Shown here: positions 9,553 to 18,831 of the stretch, piece after piece
Layout of the letters: each line of letters begins with the position of its first letter
How positions within the stretch are numbered: the stretch's first letter is position 1
Source of the DNA: Sphingobacterium sp.
GTDB taxonomy: Bacteria > Bacteroidota > Bacteroidia > Sphingobacteriales > Sphingobacteriaceae
Direction: 5' to 3'
Assembly (NCBI GenBank): GCA_022712315.1
Contig: JALAGS010000214.1
Span: 1 to 44,161, forward strand
Length of the DNA: 44,161 bases
Translations under genes and position numbers: made by a program
The notes under the pieces: generated by a model
What the model saw: the letters and a program-made list of their open reading frames with translations, nothing else
Databases searched by the model: none
Told to the model about the DNA's origin: nothing

Positions 9553-9640
9553 GTTAAAAACGTTACATAAAAAACCACGGCGAATGGATATATTCGCTGT
9601 AGACCATTGAGTTTATTAAAGAGAGAGAACAAATTTATTT

Positions 9641-12118
9641 ATGGATAGCAGAAGAGATTTTATCAAGAAGGCTTCCTTGTTAGCCGGTGTTTTTGGTTTA
9701 CAAAGTGCGATGCCTGATGCGATACAACGTGCATTGGCGATTGAACCGATAACAGGAAGTACCTTTTTGGATGCCGAGCATATTGTATTATTAATGCAAG
9801 AGAATCGTTCTTTTGATCACAGTTTTGGAACGCTTCGTGGCGTTCGCGGATTTAGTGATCCGCGGGCGATTAAATTACCTAGCGGCAATCCGGTATGGTT
9901 GCAGTCATCGGCTGAAGGTAAGACCTATTCACCATTCAGGTTGGATATCAAAAACTCGAACGCTGCGTGGACCGGCAATTTACCACATTCCTGGGAAAAT
10001 CAGATGGCTGCCCGAAATCAGGGTAAACACGATAACTGGATTGAAGCTAAACGCCCGGGAGGGAAGATCCTGAAAGAAATTCCCCTGACGATGGGATATT
10101 ATACACGGGAGGATATCCCTTTTTATTACGCATTAGCTGATGCCTTTACAATCTGTGATCAGCACTTCTGTTCGTCTATTACGGGTACAACAACCAATAG
10201 GCATTTCTTCTGGACGGGAACCTGTGTGCCACAAAAAGGGGCAAAACCATTGGTGCGTAACTCCGATATCTATTTTAACCGCTGGGCACACTGGAAGACT
10301 TTTCCTGAGCGTCTGGAAGAAACGGGGATTTCCTGGAAAGTCTATCAAAATGAAGTCAGCATAGAAAGTGGCTTAGATGGTGAGGATTTGCTGGGTAATT
10401 TTACGGACAATAATTTGGAGTGGTTTGCGCAGTATCATATTGAATTCAAGAAAAGCCATCTTGATTTTATGCACAAGCGTGTCGCAGAATTGCCAGCAGA
10501 GATCCAGAGCCTTGAAAAAGCATTAGCGGATAATAATACAGAAAGCGTACAAAAAACACAGAATAAGCTCAAGCAGAAACAGGAGCAACTGAATAGCTAT
10601 AAAAAACATTTAGCCCGCCTTACGGATCATGCTTTTCAGCAGCTCCCTAAGGAGCAGCGTGCTTTGCATGAACGAGCATTTCAAACCAATGAGGGGGATC
10701 CCTTCTATCGGGAGACAAGTGTAGTCACGCATGAGGGTGAACAGATTACCGTGCCAAAAGGGGATGTTCTCCATCAGTTTAGGCATGATGTGAAATCTGG
10801 CAAATTGCCTACAGTATCGTGGCTCGTCGCACCACAGAGCTTTTCGGATCATCCGAGTGCCCCTATGTATGGTGCCTGGTATGTATCGGAGCTATTGAAT
10901 ATTCTGACGGAGAATCCCGAAATTTGGAAGAAGACCATCTTTATTCTAAATTATGATGAAAATGATGGGTATTTTGACCATATTCCACCTTTTGTGGCAC
11001 CTAATCCAGCAGATCAACGTTCTGGAAAAACTTCACCGGAATTAGATTATAGTGGCGAATATGTGAGTTTAGCCCAGGAGCTTGCCGATGGTGAGGAAAA
11101 AGGTAATGCAACGGAAGGCCCTGTTGGACTTGGTTACCGTGTCCCTTTGATTGTGGCGTCGCCTTGGTCAAAAGGAGGCTGGGTCAATTCGGAGATTTGC
11201 GATATTACATCGACCATTCAGTTTATGGAGCATTTTTTTGAGAAAAAGCTGGGCAAGGATGTGAAAGAGGAGAATATCAGTTCGTGGCGACGGGCCATTA
11301 CAGGTGATTTAACATCGATATTTCGGAAAGCCGAAGGCGCACATGCTGTTGAGTTACCTTTTCTTGATCGGAATCAGCAGATCTATGCTATTGATCAGGC
11401 AAAATCGAAACCCCTGCCCAACAATTTCCATGTCTGGTCGAAAGAGGACGCAGCAGGCCTGCGGTCTAAAGGTCATTCCACTTTACTGGCAAGACAGGAA
11501 AAGGGCCAGAAAAACTCGAGTGCGCTGGCGTATGAACTCTATGTGAATGAGTCTTTTGCGAAAGATCAAAATCAGATTCATCTGACAATGGAAGCGGGTA
11601 ATCAGGTGTTTGGCAATAAATCGCTAAGTAGTCCATTTAACGTCTATAGTGGTCCGAGCTATAAAGAAGGAGTGAAGTTTTGGCCATTTGCGGTTGTTGC
11701 AGGACAAAAACTTAGCTTTGACTGGAACTTGGCCGACTTTAAAGACGGTTACTACGATTTGGCCGTTTATGGCCCAAATGGATTTATGCGGGGATTTAAT
11801 GGATATGAGGAACCATTGACTGTTCGTGCAACTTATGAAATTGGAAAGAAAGGGCAGTTAACGGGTAATCTAGTTTTGGAGGTCCATAATCATGGTAAAA
11901 AATCATTCCATGTACATGTGGAAGATAACGCTTATAGTACCTGGAAGAAATCGATTGTACTTGCGGCTGGGAAATCTGTCAAATGGATTGTGGACTCCCA
12001 TAAAGTCCATGGTTGGTATGATGTGACGCTACATGTGGAGGGAACCAAATTTATGCGTCAGTTTGCGGGCCGCGTGGAAACGGGCAATCATTCGAAGACC
12101 GATCCACAGTTGGGGTAA
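9641..12118 (+). CDS. phosphocholine-specific phospholipase C, Tat-exported
   Basis: 825 aa, the usual size for non-haemolytic/haemolytic type phosphocholine-specific phospholipase C, which cleaves phosphatidylcholine or sphingomyelin to diacylglycerol or ceramide and phosphocholine. A twin-arginine signal (SRRDFIKKASLLAG) occupies the N-terminus. The phosphoesterase domain shows HIVLLMQENRSFDHSFGTLRG (about 48-67), SSITGTTTNRHFFWTG, SWLVAPQSFSDHPSAP and the metal-site stretch NYDENDGYFDH at 437-447. A Lys/Gln-rich helical insert lies near 285-330. The C-terminus carries the two beta-rich repeats of this family (DUF756 type), one near YELYVNES and one near LVLEVHNHGKKSFHVHV. It follows an ECF/FecR/SusCD unit in the same direction and may supply that transporter or work independently. 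Confidence 0.93.
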   Translation: MDSRRDFIKKASLLAGVFGLQSAMPDAIQRALAIEPITGSTFLDAEHIVLLMQENRSFDHSFGTLRGVRGFSDPRAIKLPSGNPVWLQSSAEGKTYSPFRLDIKNSNAAWTGNLPHSWENQMAARNQGKHDNWIEAKRPGGKILKEIPLTMGYYTREDIPFYYALADAFTICDQHFCSSITGTTTNRHFFWTGTCVPQKGAKPLVRNSDIYFNRWAHWKTFPERLEETGISWKVYQNEVSIESGLDGEDLLGNFTDNNLEWFAQYHIEFKKSHLDFMHKRVAELPAEIQSLEKALADNNTESVQKTQNKLKQKQEQLNSYKKHLARLTDHAFQQLPKEQRALHERAFQTNEGDPFYRETSVVTHEGEQITVPKGDVLHQFRHDVKSGKLPTVSWLVAPQSFSDHPSAPMYGAWYVSELLNILTENPEIWKKTIFILNYDENDGYFDHIPPFVAPNPADQRSGKTSPELDYSGEYVSLAQELADGEEKGNATEGPVGLGYRVPLIVASPWSKGGWVNSEICDITSTIQFMEHFFEKKLGKDVKEENISSWRRAITGDLTSIFRKAEGAHAVELPFLDRNQQIYAIDQAKSKPLPNNFHVWSKEDAAGLRSKGHSTLLARQEKGQKNSSALAYELYVNESFAKDQNQIHLTMEAGNQVFGNKSLSSPFNVYSGPSYKEGVKFWPFAVVAGQKLSFDWNLADFKDGYYDLAVYGPNGFMRGFNGYEEPLTVRATYEIGKKGQLTGNLVLEVHNHGKKSFHVHVEDNAYSTWKKSIVLAAGKSVKWIVDSHKVHGWYDVTLHVEGTKFMRQFAGRVETGNHSKTDPQLG

Positions 12119-12173
12119 TAGGCAAAATAATTGATTGATAATAGGTCTCTGTCGGAGGTGCTTTTTTATATAT

Positions 12174-12207
12174 GATCCTAGTTCAATTTGAACTAGGATC
12201 TTTTTTT
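12174..12207 (+). terminator. intrinsic terminator after the phospholipase C gene
   Basis: GATCCTAGTTCAA and TTGAACTAGGATC form a perfect 13-bp inverted repeat separated by one base (a slightly opened loop in RNA), followed by seven T (12201-12207). On the opposite strand no T-tract follows, so it serves the + strand. Confidence 0.85.
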
Positions 12208-12232
12208 GTTTGGACTGGTTGATTTTCGGTTC

Positions 12233-13576
12233 TTATTTTTTTATCCATTCTTCAATCAAGGCTTTGAGCTTCGGATCACTAGGCCTTGGGCTATCGGCGG
12301 TGATCAGATTTCCCGACTTGTCTATCAGAAGGTATCTTGGAATAGCGTTTACTTTGTAAGCGTTCGATAGTTCATTGTCTGAACCAGCATGTAGCTGGAT
12401 GCCTTTTAGATTTTTTTCTTTCGCATATGCTTCCCATTTAGGTTTATCTTGATCTACAGACACACCCACAAATGCAACTGGCTTACCTTTAAATTCTTCG
12501 TTTAGTTTTTCCCAGTGAGGTTCTTCTGCCCGACATGGCCCACACCAAGTTGCCCACATGTCGATTAAGACAACTTTGCCCTTTAGATCTGCCAGATTAA
12601 CTTTTTTGCCTGTAATATCAGGATAACTAAATTGAAATGCAGGTACGCCTGTTTTTGTTTCCACTAGTTTGGCTTCAACGTTTTTGGCGCGTTCGATCTG
12701 TTCTGGCAAAGTAAAATACTTCTTATACGTAGTGTTCATTTCTTGAAAATCGGCATAGGAGCGAGCGCCTTCCAGACGTTGCAGTACATATTGGCCTTTA
12801 AGAACATCGGGACCTATAGCAGCAACCTGTTGATCAAATGTTGGTTTAGTTGTTAAATCGAGCTTCCGATAAATCATATTACTCATAAAGCGATCGCCAT
12901 AAGGAAATTTAAGTAATTCGGTTGTCAAATAGCGATCCGCATTAAACTGTGTATAATAGTCGCTCATTTCCTCCTTACTTGGGTGCGCGGTGCGTGGCAT
13001 GTACAGGTAGGAAATGGCATAATAAGCAAAATCGTAATCTACAAGTTCAGGGAAAAATTTGTCAAAGTTCGCGTTTCCAGTTTTGACCGCTTTTTTGATG
13101 CCATCCAGTTTTCCTTTAAATTGTTCTACTTCGGGAAAGAAATCGACATAGGTGCTCATTCCTCCGGGAATTGTTCCTTTGTCGTGGAAGTCTTTTGATT
13201 GTTTGTCCCATGCATATAGCGTTTCGTTTTCGGGACTATTTTTCCCTACGAGCTCATAATCACCTTGCGTCAATTTTAAATTTAGATCTTCATTGCCTTT
13301 GAAATAAAAGCGAAACAGTCCTTGTTGATTTTGTGCAGTTCCACTACCGATAGAATACAAGCCTTCATATTCTGGTGTGAAACGGAATCCAAATCGACCA
13401 GCAGCATCCGGAATCGCTGTTGCAATTTCTTTCAATCGTCCATTAAAGACTTTAAATAATCCAACACGTTTTACTTTAATGGGATCTGTAGTTCCAGTGA
13501 TATTGCTTGGTTGTTGTGCCAGCGTAGCATAAGCTGAAATACACAGGGTGAATAATAAAATGGTTTTTCTAATCAT
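12233..13576 (-). CDS. TlpA-like thioredoxin-family protein with N-terminal DUF4369-type domain
   Basis: 447 aa envelope thiol-disulfide protein. A Sec signal peptide ends near ATLAQQ (about residue 21). The N-terminal 100 or so residues (NITGTTDPIKVKRVGLFK onward) resemble the beta-rich DUF4369 domain; a helical linker follows; the C-terminal AhpC/TSA-thioredoxin domain begins near 310 (VPAFQFSYPDITGKKVNLADLKGKV cut here in two by a short loop) and carries the WCGPC active site with Cys345 and Cys348, plus the cis-Pro segment NAIPRYLLID. It is expected to reduce or resolve disulfides in the periplasm. It starts 12 bp after the neighbouring thioredoxin-fold gene and is the last gene of the - strand run. 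The role in that operon, perhaps keeping protease or lipoproteins reduced, is inference. Confidence 0.88.
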   Translation of the reverse strand: MIRKTILLFTLCISAYATLAQQPSNITGTTDPIKVKRVGLFKVFNGRLKEIATAIPDAAGRFGFRFTPEYEGLYSIGSGTAQNQQGLFRFYFKGNEDLNLKLTQGDYELVGKNSPENETLYAWDKQSKDFHDKGTIPGGMSTYVDFFPEVEQFKGKLDGIKKAVKTGNANFDKFFPELVDYDFAYYAISYLYMPRTAHPSKEEMSDYYTQFNADRYLTTELLKFPYGDRFMSNMIYRKLDLTTKPTFDQQVAAIGPDVLKGQYVLQRLEGARSYADFQEMNTTYKKYFTLPEQIERAKNVEAKLVETKTGVPAFQFSYPDITGKKVNLADLKGKVVLIDMWATWCGPCRAEEPHWEKLNEEFKGKPVAFVGVSVDQDKPKWEAYAKEKNLKGIQLHAGSDNELSNAYKVNAIPRYLLIDKSGNLITADSPRPSDPKLKALIEEWIKK

Positions 13577-13588
13577 GATTTTGTTGGT

Positions 13589-14818
13589 TTAATTAAGATT
13601 AAATGGAATAATTTTTTTGATGTCTTTCGCTTGGAATAGGTTCGAATTCTTCTTATCTATCGCATCTTTCAATGCAATAAATTCTTTTTTCTGCATAGAA
13701 AGATAGGGTGCTGACAGGTCGGCTTTTAAGAGTACATGAACTGATTTCGCTGCAAGCTTGTAGTCTTGCAGATAGTAATACAATAGCGTCAAACGGTAGT
13801 TATCTACAGCATCTAATTGTCGCTTTTTTTGCTGCTGTTGATATTCGGCTAATATTTTCTTAAGTATTTCATTGTTCTTTGCCTGGTCGATGATGACCTG
13901 GCCCAAGGCATTGCTCCTAAGATCCCAAGTATTGTAAACTTTATATTGATTGATCAGTTGCAAATAGGTATTGGCATCTTTAGAGGTTGTATAATAATTT
14001 GTAATAAATCCGGGCAAAAAGACATCCCATAGTTTGTCATTGAAAGTTGGGCGGATATACGTTAACATACTTTGGAGACTATCCAATTGCTGTGCGGAAC
14101 CATAATGTTTACTTTTCTTTGTAGCTATTATCGAAATCTTATTGCGGAGCAGATTTCCACCATACATGTTGATCAGTTTGGGTAAGTTATCATAGGCCCA
14201 ACTGTTATATTTTGGAAATGCGGTGACGCTGTTGGCTAAGAATGCAGTTTCATTAAACAGATCTTTTTGCTGGTCTAGATAACTTTCTAATTCAGCAAAA
14301 TCATGCTTTTCACCGGTTTTGATGAAACGTTCACTGTAAGCGGCTGGATATTCGTTATCCAGACTCCTGTTAAATGCTAGATTTAAATTGGATTTGTTGC
14401 GGTGGACGGCTTCTTTTAATAGAGAGACAAATCTGTCTACACTAAAGAATCCTGATTCGGTCAAGATTGTTTGACCATCAGCATTTACAATCACATAAGT
14501 TGGAAAACCCGGTGCCCCATATTTGCGAGCCAATTTTTTGCCATCCATTTCCTTCATAACATCTGTCTTGTAAAGGATGTAATTGGTTTTTAGTTCTTGG
14601 GCCACGGTTGGATCAGGAAACACCTGTTTATCCATTTCAGCACAAGGCATACAGCCAACAAAGTAAAGGTCAATAAGGATCAGTTTATTTTCCTTTTTTG
14701 CCTGGAGTTGACATTCGGCATAAGTTCCCTGAAATACGTTTACCTGTGCATGAAGGTGGGGAGGCCATAAGAATAGTATACAGCAGAATGTGGAGATATA
14801 AAATAGGGTTCTTTTCAT
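13589..14818 (-). CDS. thioredoxin-fold protein with CMPC motif and helical C-terminal domain
   Basis: 409 aa. A signal peptide covers about 1-25 (PPHLHAQ). The thioredoxin fold spans about 27-135: KKENKLILIDLYFVGC leads to the active site Cys56-Met-Pro-Cys59, and the cis-Pro segment is APGFPTYVIVNADG. This resembles the thioredoxin_7/DUF255-like proteins of the Bacteroidota envelope. Residues 150-409 form a helical, TPR-like region of unknown function (for example NYRLTLLYYYLQDYKLAAK). It sits 42 bp downstream of the aspartyl protease gene and 12 bp upstream of the TlpA-like gene, so the three are probably one unit. Redox partner and substrate are not visible. Confidence 0.82.
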   Translation of the reverse strand: MKRTLFYISTFCCILFLWPPHLHAQVNVFQGTYAECQLQAKKENKLILIDLYFVGCMPCAEMDKQVFPDPTVAQELKTNYILYKTDVMKEMDGKKLARKYGAPGFPTYVIVNADGQTILTESGFFSVDRFVSLLKEAVHRNKSNLNLAFNRSLDNEYPAAYSERFIKTGEKHDFAELESYLDQQKDLFNETAFLANSVTAFPKYNSWAYDNLPKLINMYGGNLLRNKISIIATKKSKHYGSAQQLDSLQSMLTYIRPTFNDKLWDVFLPGFITNYYTTSKDANTYLQLINQYKVYNTWDLRSNALGQVIIDQAKNNEILKKILAEYQQQQKKRQLDAVDNYRLTLLYYYLQDYKLAAKSVHVLLKADLSAPYLSMQKKEFIALKDAIDKKNSNLFQAKDIKKIIPFNLN

Positions 14819-14860
14819 TTATCTGTTTTTAAGAATTGGATTTATAGACTTTTCCTATGA

Positions 14861-16354
14861 TTATATTGTAATGGTTTTATTTGGAGCCACAGTAATGACA
14901 ATGGGCTGTTCTTTTGCTTTCAATCTTATTTCTTCGATGAGCATAGGTTTTTTCTTCAGTTGATCTACGGTGTAATTGTCAATACCCTGAATTAAGGTTC
15001 CTACTTTTAAACCATCTGGAGTTTCTAAGGCACCGATAATGCCCAAGGCTTTCAGTTGACCTGCATTATCCCATCCAAACTGATAGTTTTTTACTAAAAA
15101 GTCCTGAGGATGGGCATGCAGCTTATTAGGAGCAAAGTAGACCTCACTCTCTGCCAGATTGATAGTTATATTATACCTGCTGAGTAGGCGGATTCCGATA
15201 GAACCATCGAAACCAGGTTGCCATTGTTCATTTCCTGAGCTGCCTCCCATTAACGTGATGGGTAGCCCTTGCATGGCAGGGAGTGGCGAAATGGCAAATT
15301 GATAACTTCTCCCGGAGAAAGTAGGCGAAGAAACGCCCATACTTACGGTTGCAGCCTGCACTTCCGGCTTAAATCCACTGACAAGCAATTTATTTTGGCG
15401 CACAAAGGGACGGAAACAGATGAGATCATAAGATGCACCTGTATCGAATACAAAATGTCCTGCATAGCTTTTACCTTGAATGACTTCAAGCTGACCGGGA
15501 AGAATCATCACGCCTGCTGGCATTGAAATGGGTACAACTGTTCCATTGTCTTTATATTGAAAGTCACCAAAATCATATAATGAAATTAAGTTTTTGTCAT
15601 AGTCAATATGGGTAATAAACTGACGGATTAATGTATTTCCGATGATACCATCACCTTCTCTACCCATTTCAGGGAATATGGCAATGCCCTGTCCGCTCAA
15701 TTTTAAGGTATCCAAAAGAATACTGTTGTTGTCAGATACCTTAATTTTAGCATTCCCACCGACGACAGAGGTATTGTTTTCACGGGTAACTTTAAGGCCA
15801 ATTTCGTCGGCTAATTTCTGATTTACAGCCATTCCATCGGCTCCCGTATCAAATAGTAGCTGCAATGGTTTTTCATATCCATTGATCTTGACTTGTAGAT
15901 ATATAGAGCCATTCTTGTTCTCGAAGGGGATTATTGCACGTAATACAGCTTTCTCTTTACGCTGCATACCATACAGCTGGTCAAATAAGGATAGGTGCAC
16001 CAGCTTGTTTGCTCTATCGAGTAAAGCTTCTGCGTTATTTTGATTATTGTCCTTCGATGTAAGCACTAATTGCAAGAGGGTTCCCCTGTTCGTTTTCTTT
16101 TCTGTTTTGGTCTCAATTTTTGAAACTTGATAATTTTTAATAATCTGGTTTAAACGAAACTTAGCACCGGCATCGGTGTGTCCAGCGATGGAGAAGTTTG
16201 GGGCTAATTGTGTCGAAATATTAGATGTGTCTTTATGGGCAAAACAGGAAAGCAATTTTGCTGATAACTGAGTTGCGGTCTGCGCCTGTAATATGGCTGC
16301 AGAGAGTACAAAAGACAGTAAAGCCCCTGCTTTGAAAATCTGTTTGAAAAGCAT
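14861..16354 (-). CDS. double-domain aspartyl protease (retropepsin-like) with C-terminal PDZ-like region
   Basis: 497 aa. A signal peptide covers about residues 1-25 (SAAILQAQ). Residues 30-130 form an uncharacterised N-terminal domain. Two aspartyl-protease half-domains follow: the first has LLFDTGADGMAVN with Asp169 and a downstream GDGIIGNTLI, the second has FVFDTGASYDLI with Asp304 and a downstream GSIGIRLLSRY. Two DTG/DTGA sites in one chain suggest an intramolecular dimer, like a pepsin rather than a retroviral homodimer. The C-terminal 80 residues (LKVGTLIQGIDNYTVDQL) resemble a degenerate PDZ domain. It is likely a periplasmic or surface peptidase. It heads a three-gene run with two thioredoxin-fold proteins and lies 151 bp downstream of the SusCD/PKD operon, with which it may be co-transcribed. 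Confidence 0.85.
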   Translation of the reverse strand: MLFKQIFKAGALLSFVLSAAILQAQTATQLSAKLLSCFAHKDTSNISTQLAPNFSIAGHTDAGAKFRLNQIIKNYQVSKIETKTEKKTNRGTLLQLVLTSKDNNQNNAEALLDRANKLVHLSLFDQLYGMQRKEKAVLRAIIPFENKNGSIYLQVKINGYEKPLQLLFDTGADGMAVNQKLADEIGLKVTRENNTSVVGGNAKIKVSDNNSILLDTLKLSGQGIAIFPEMGREGDGIIGNTLIRQFITHIDYDKNLISLYDFGDFQYKDNGTVVPISMPAGVMILPGQLEVIQGKSYAGHFVFDTGASYDLICFRPFVRQNKLLVSGFKPEVQAATVSMGVSSPTFSGRSYQFAISPLPAMQGLPITLMGGSSGNEQWQPGFDGSIGIRLLSRYNITINLAESEVYFAPNKLHAHPQDFLVKNYQFGWDNAGQLKALGIIGALETPDGLKVGTLIQGIDNYTVDQLKKKPMLIEEIRLKAKEQPIVITVAPNKTITI

Positions 16355-16426
16355 AATTTACATGTAATGATTGTTGTTGTAGTTTGTAGTCCTGATAATG
16401 CCAATAGATATACGCAAATTATATCA

Positions 16427-16464
16427 TAGTACTACCCTGGAAGATTTCCTGCAGGATAGTACTA
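16427..16464. repeat. inverted repeat between the PKD lipoprotein and aspartyl protease genes
   Basis: TAGTACTACCCTG (16427-16439) and CAGGATAGTACTA (16452-16464) are inverted copies with one mismatch in 13 around a 12-base loop. It falls 41 bp after the PKD gene stop (reading the - strand). There is no T-tract on either strand, so it is not a standard terminator; it could be an mRNA-processing hairpin or a protein-binding site. Confidence 0.5.
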
Positions 16465-16505
16465 GAGATACAGTGTCTATATTGTCTGCTGCTTTCGAAA
16501 TGTCC

Positions 16506-18029
16506 TTAGCGTTCTCTATAGGTTAAACTTTTGATTCGCCCAAAACCTGTATAGGAATGATCCAAGACAATATTGGCATTTAGCCCCGGTACTGTGTAGA
16601 TATTTAGGCTACCTTCGGTACCGTCTGATTTATTAGGGTCATAAAAACCTACCATGAGTTTATTTCCACTTGTATATTTTGTGGAATTCTTGAATTCATA
16701 GAAATTCAGATAGCTTACTTTTTTATCTCCTAGATCAACCATCAATTTGGAAGTTTTATAAGTCATATCGTATTCATAAATTTTACCTCCAGTGCTGTAA
16801 AACAGGTAACCAAATTCGGGATTGAATGCAAAGAATTCTGCTTTATCTATTTCTGTGCCGGTGATTTCATTATAGTAAGTCTGTGCCGTGCTGACCGCGT
16901 TGAACCTTGCGATGTATTTTTTTGAACCATTAGGCTCTTTAAGAATAGAGAAGATCTCGCCACCATTGTATGCCATCCAGCGCATGTATATCATATCTAG
17001 TCCTGTTTTAAAACTGAATAACCTAAGATCCTTTTCTGGGTCAATAAGTGTGGTACAGGTTGAGGCTGTGGATACATGACGCACAAATCTTTGATTCGTT
17101 TTATCATACAATATAATGGGGTTGGAAATATCTGTATGTCGTCCACCTATAAAAGGGGCTACTTCAAATCCTTTTTCTTCAGCTGCGATGTAATTGATCG
17201 GAGCTGAATAGAATATGTTGAGACTGCGTTCGTAATAGTAAGCATTGCCGCCTCCAATCAAATAAGAGGCCCCACTACCTCTTTGCTGCATTACATCAGC
17301 ATGAAATCCGGTTGGAATCGCACCGATCATTTCATAAGAGAGTCCCATCGTGTTTGTCCATTTGAGGGTATTGGGGTCTACCTTTGTTGTACCGGAGGTT
17401 GTGCCTAAATATAGCCCATAGCTGATCTTGTCTGGTCCGAGCAGTAACCCTGTTGCGTATGTGTAGGTCATAACGGGTTTGCCTGATAATTTCAGCTCAG
17501 AACCGGTATAAGCTAAAACGTCATTGTATAGATCGAAAGTATTGTTGGCATTCAATACGAGCATATCAGCTCTGGCATTTCCATTGGCCTCGTTCATCAT
17601 AATCCAGCCTTCATTGATTTCGTTAACCACTTTCAGTCTGAATGGACGTGTATATTTTATTCCAGTCTGTTTGTCTGTGACCGAAAAATAGGCCTGATAG
17701 CTTCCTGCGACGAGATTGATTTTAATATTCAGATCTTTTTCCTCACTTAACGAGAATATCGCCTGTCCCCCCAGACCATTGGAGCCAATATAAGTCCATT
17801 GGTATTGATAATTATCTTCAACAAATTTGCTGTCTTGTGTAAATCGTATTTTGGGAGTTAATAGTAGGTCTTTACCGACAGGGGCAGTGACTTCATTTGG
17901 CAGTTCTGTAATCGTATCCAATTCATTTATTTGAGAATAATTATAATTTCCAAGATCTTTTTTACAGCTCCCCAAGAATATACATGCCATCAAGAAGCTA
18001 AGAATTGAATAGGAGATATTTCTTTTCAT
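16506..18029 (-). CDS. PKD-like family surface lipoprotein (locus 2)
   Basis: 507 aa. The lipoprotein signal ends IFLGSC (Cys22). The mature N-terminus (DLGNYNYSQINELDTITELP) and the following Ig-like segment with YQWTYIG and FSVTDKQTGIKYTRPFRLKV match the PKD-like lipoproteins that accompany SusD and DUF4843 proteins in Bacteroidota. The rest (from about 150, GWIMMNEANGNARADMLVLN) looks like a beta-propeller-type repeat domain. It probably sits on the cell surface and helps bind the SusCD substrate, in the manner of SusE/F-type accessory proteins. It starts 24 bp after the DUF4843 gene stop in the same operon. Family call good; ligand unknown. Confidence 0.85.
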   Translation of the reverse strand: MKRNISYSILSFLMACIFLGSCKKDLGNYNYSQINELDTITELPNEVTAPVGKDLLLTPKIRFTQDSKFVEDNYQYQWTYIGSNGLGGQAIFSLSEEKDLNIKINLVAGSYQAYFSVTDKQTGIKYTRPFRLKVVNEINEGWIMMNEANGNARADMLVLNANNTFDLYNDVLAYTGSELKLSGKPVMTYTYATGLLLGPDKISYGLYLGTTSGTTKVDPNTLKWTNTMGLSYEMIGAIPTGFHADVMQQRGSGASYLIGGGNAYYYERSLNIFYSAPINYIAAEEKGFEVAPFIGGRHTDISNPIILYDKTNQRFVRHVSTASTCTTLIDPEKDLRLFSFKTGLDMIYMRWMAYNGGEIFSILKEPNGSKKYIARFNAVSTAQTYYNEITGTEIDKAEFFAFNPEFGYLFYSTGGKIYEYDMTYKTSKLMVDLGDKKVSYLNFYEFKNSTKYTSGNKLMVGFYDPNKSDGTEGSLNIYTVPGLNANIVLDHSYTGFGRIKSLTYRER

Positions 18030-18053
18030 TTTTTTCTATTTTAAGTTTGTAGG

Positions 18054-18830
18054 CTATTGCGCGGCGCTTCCCATATTCATCGGTTGGCCGTCTTCATCTA
18101 AAATGAGGTTGCCAGCTGCTTTCTGCTCATTCAGATATCGTTGCATAAATTTACCATAGGCCACTGTTTCAGCAATTGAAATATTGGTATCCATATATTG
18201 CGGGTCGACATTAAGGACCTCAACCATCAAGTTGAGCTTCGTACGGGAAAATGTTCCAAGATAGAGGTCCAACCAACGGGTTGGCTTTTTTATTATATCA
18301 TTGATAAACCATCGATAATTAATAAAATTCAATCTTTGACCTGTAGTCTGGTTCGTAATTTTATACTGCATATCGACCGAAAAATTTTCATTTTCAAGTA
18401 GGTCGAAGCTGAGTAGAAAATTTTGGTCTTTCATGTCTGGTGTTCTTAGAAACCTGAGCCATATAGTATCCCGAAGCTGATTCTTTTTGATCGAAAAATC
18501 TTTGGTGATAAATTCATAATGCTTGCCCTCAATTGCAGTAGATGATGAATTTGGAACTATTTTATAGGGACGATCATTATCTGCCGCATTTCCTATTGTA
18601 GCAATGACCATATGCACAAGCGAATCAACTGTTGGTCCTTTCGTCAGGCTGAAGGAGATAACCGTAGAATCCTTGAGGACCTCTGAAGAATAGGCGAGGG
18701 GCCGGGCCGTTTCATTAAAATAGACGGCGGGTTTTCCTTCATACTTGTGGAGCTCCTTTTCACATGAAAAGAGGCAGGTAATAGTCGCACAGGCTAGGAG
18801 TAGATAGTATATATTTTTCATTGGTAACAT
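18054..18830 (-). CDS. DUF4843-type lipoprotein (locus 2)
   Basis: 258 aa from the first ATG; MKNIYYLLLACATITCLFSC beginning at 18821 is the more typical lipoprotein start (Cys20). The chain shows KYEGKPAVYFNET, then a Calx-beta-like block with VISFSLTKGPTVDSLV and a second block with LRDTIWLRFLRTPDMK, as in DUF4843 proteins. These are small surface lipoproteins found between SusD and PKD-like proteins. The ATG at 18830 follows the susD stop codon after one base, so translation is probably coupled. Confidence 0.82.
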   Translation of the reverse strand: MLPMKNIYYLLLACATITCLFSCEKELHKYEGKPAVYFNETARPLAYSSEVLKDSTVISFSLTKGPTVDSLVHMVIATIGNAADNDRPYKIVPNSSSTAIEGKHYEFITKDFSIKKNQLRDTIWLRFLRTPDMKDQNFLLSFDLLENENFSVDMQYKITNQTTGQRLNFINYRWFINDIIKKPTRWLDLYLGTFSRTKLNLMVEVLNVDPQYMDTNISIAETVAYGKFMQRYLNEQKAAGNLILDEDGQPMNMGSAAQ

Positions 18831-18831
18831 T

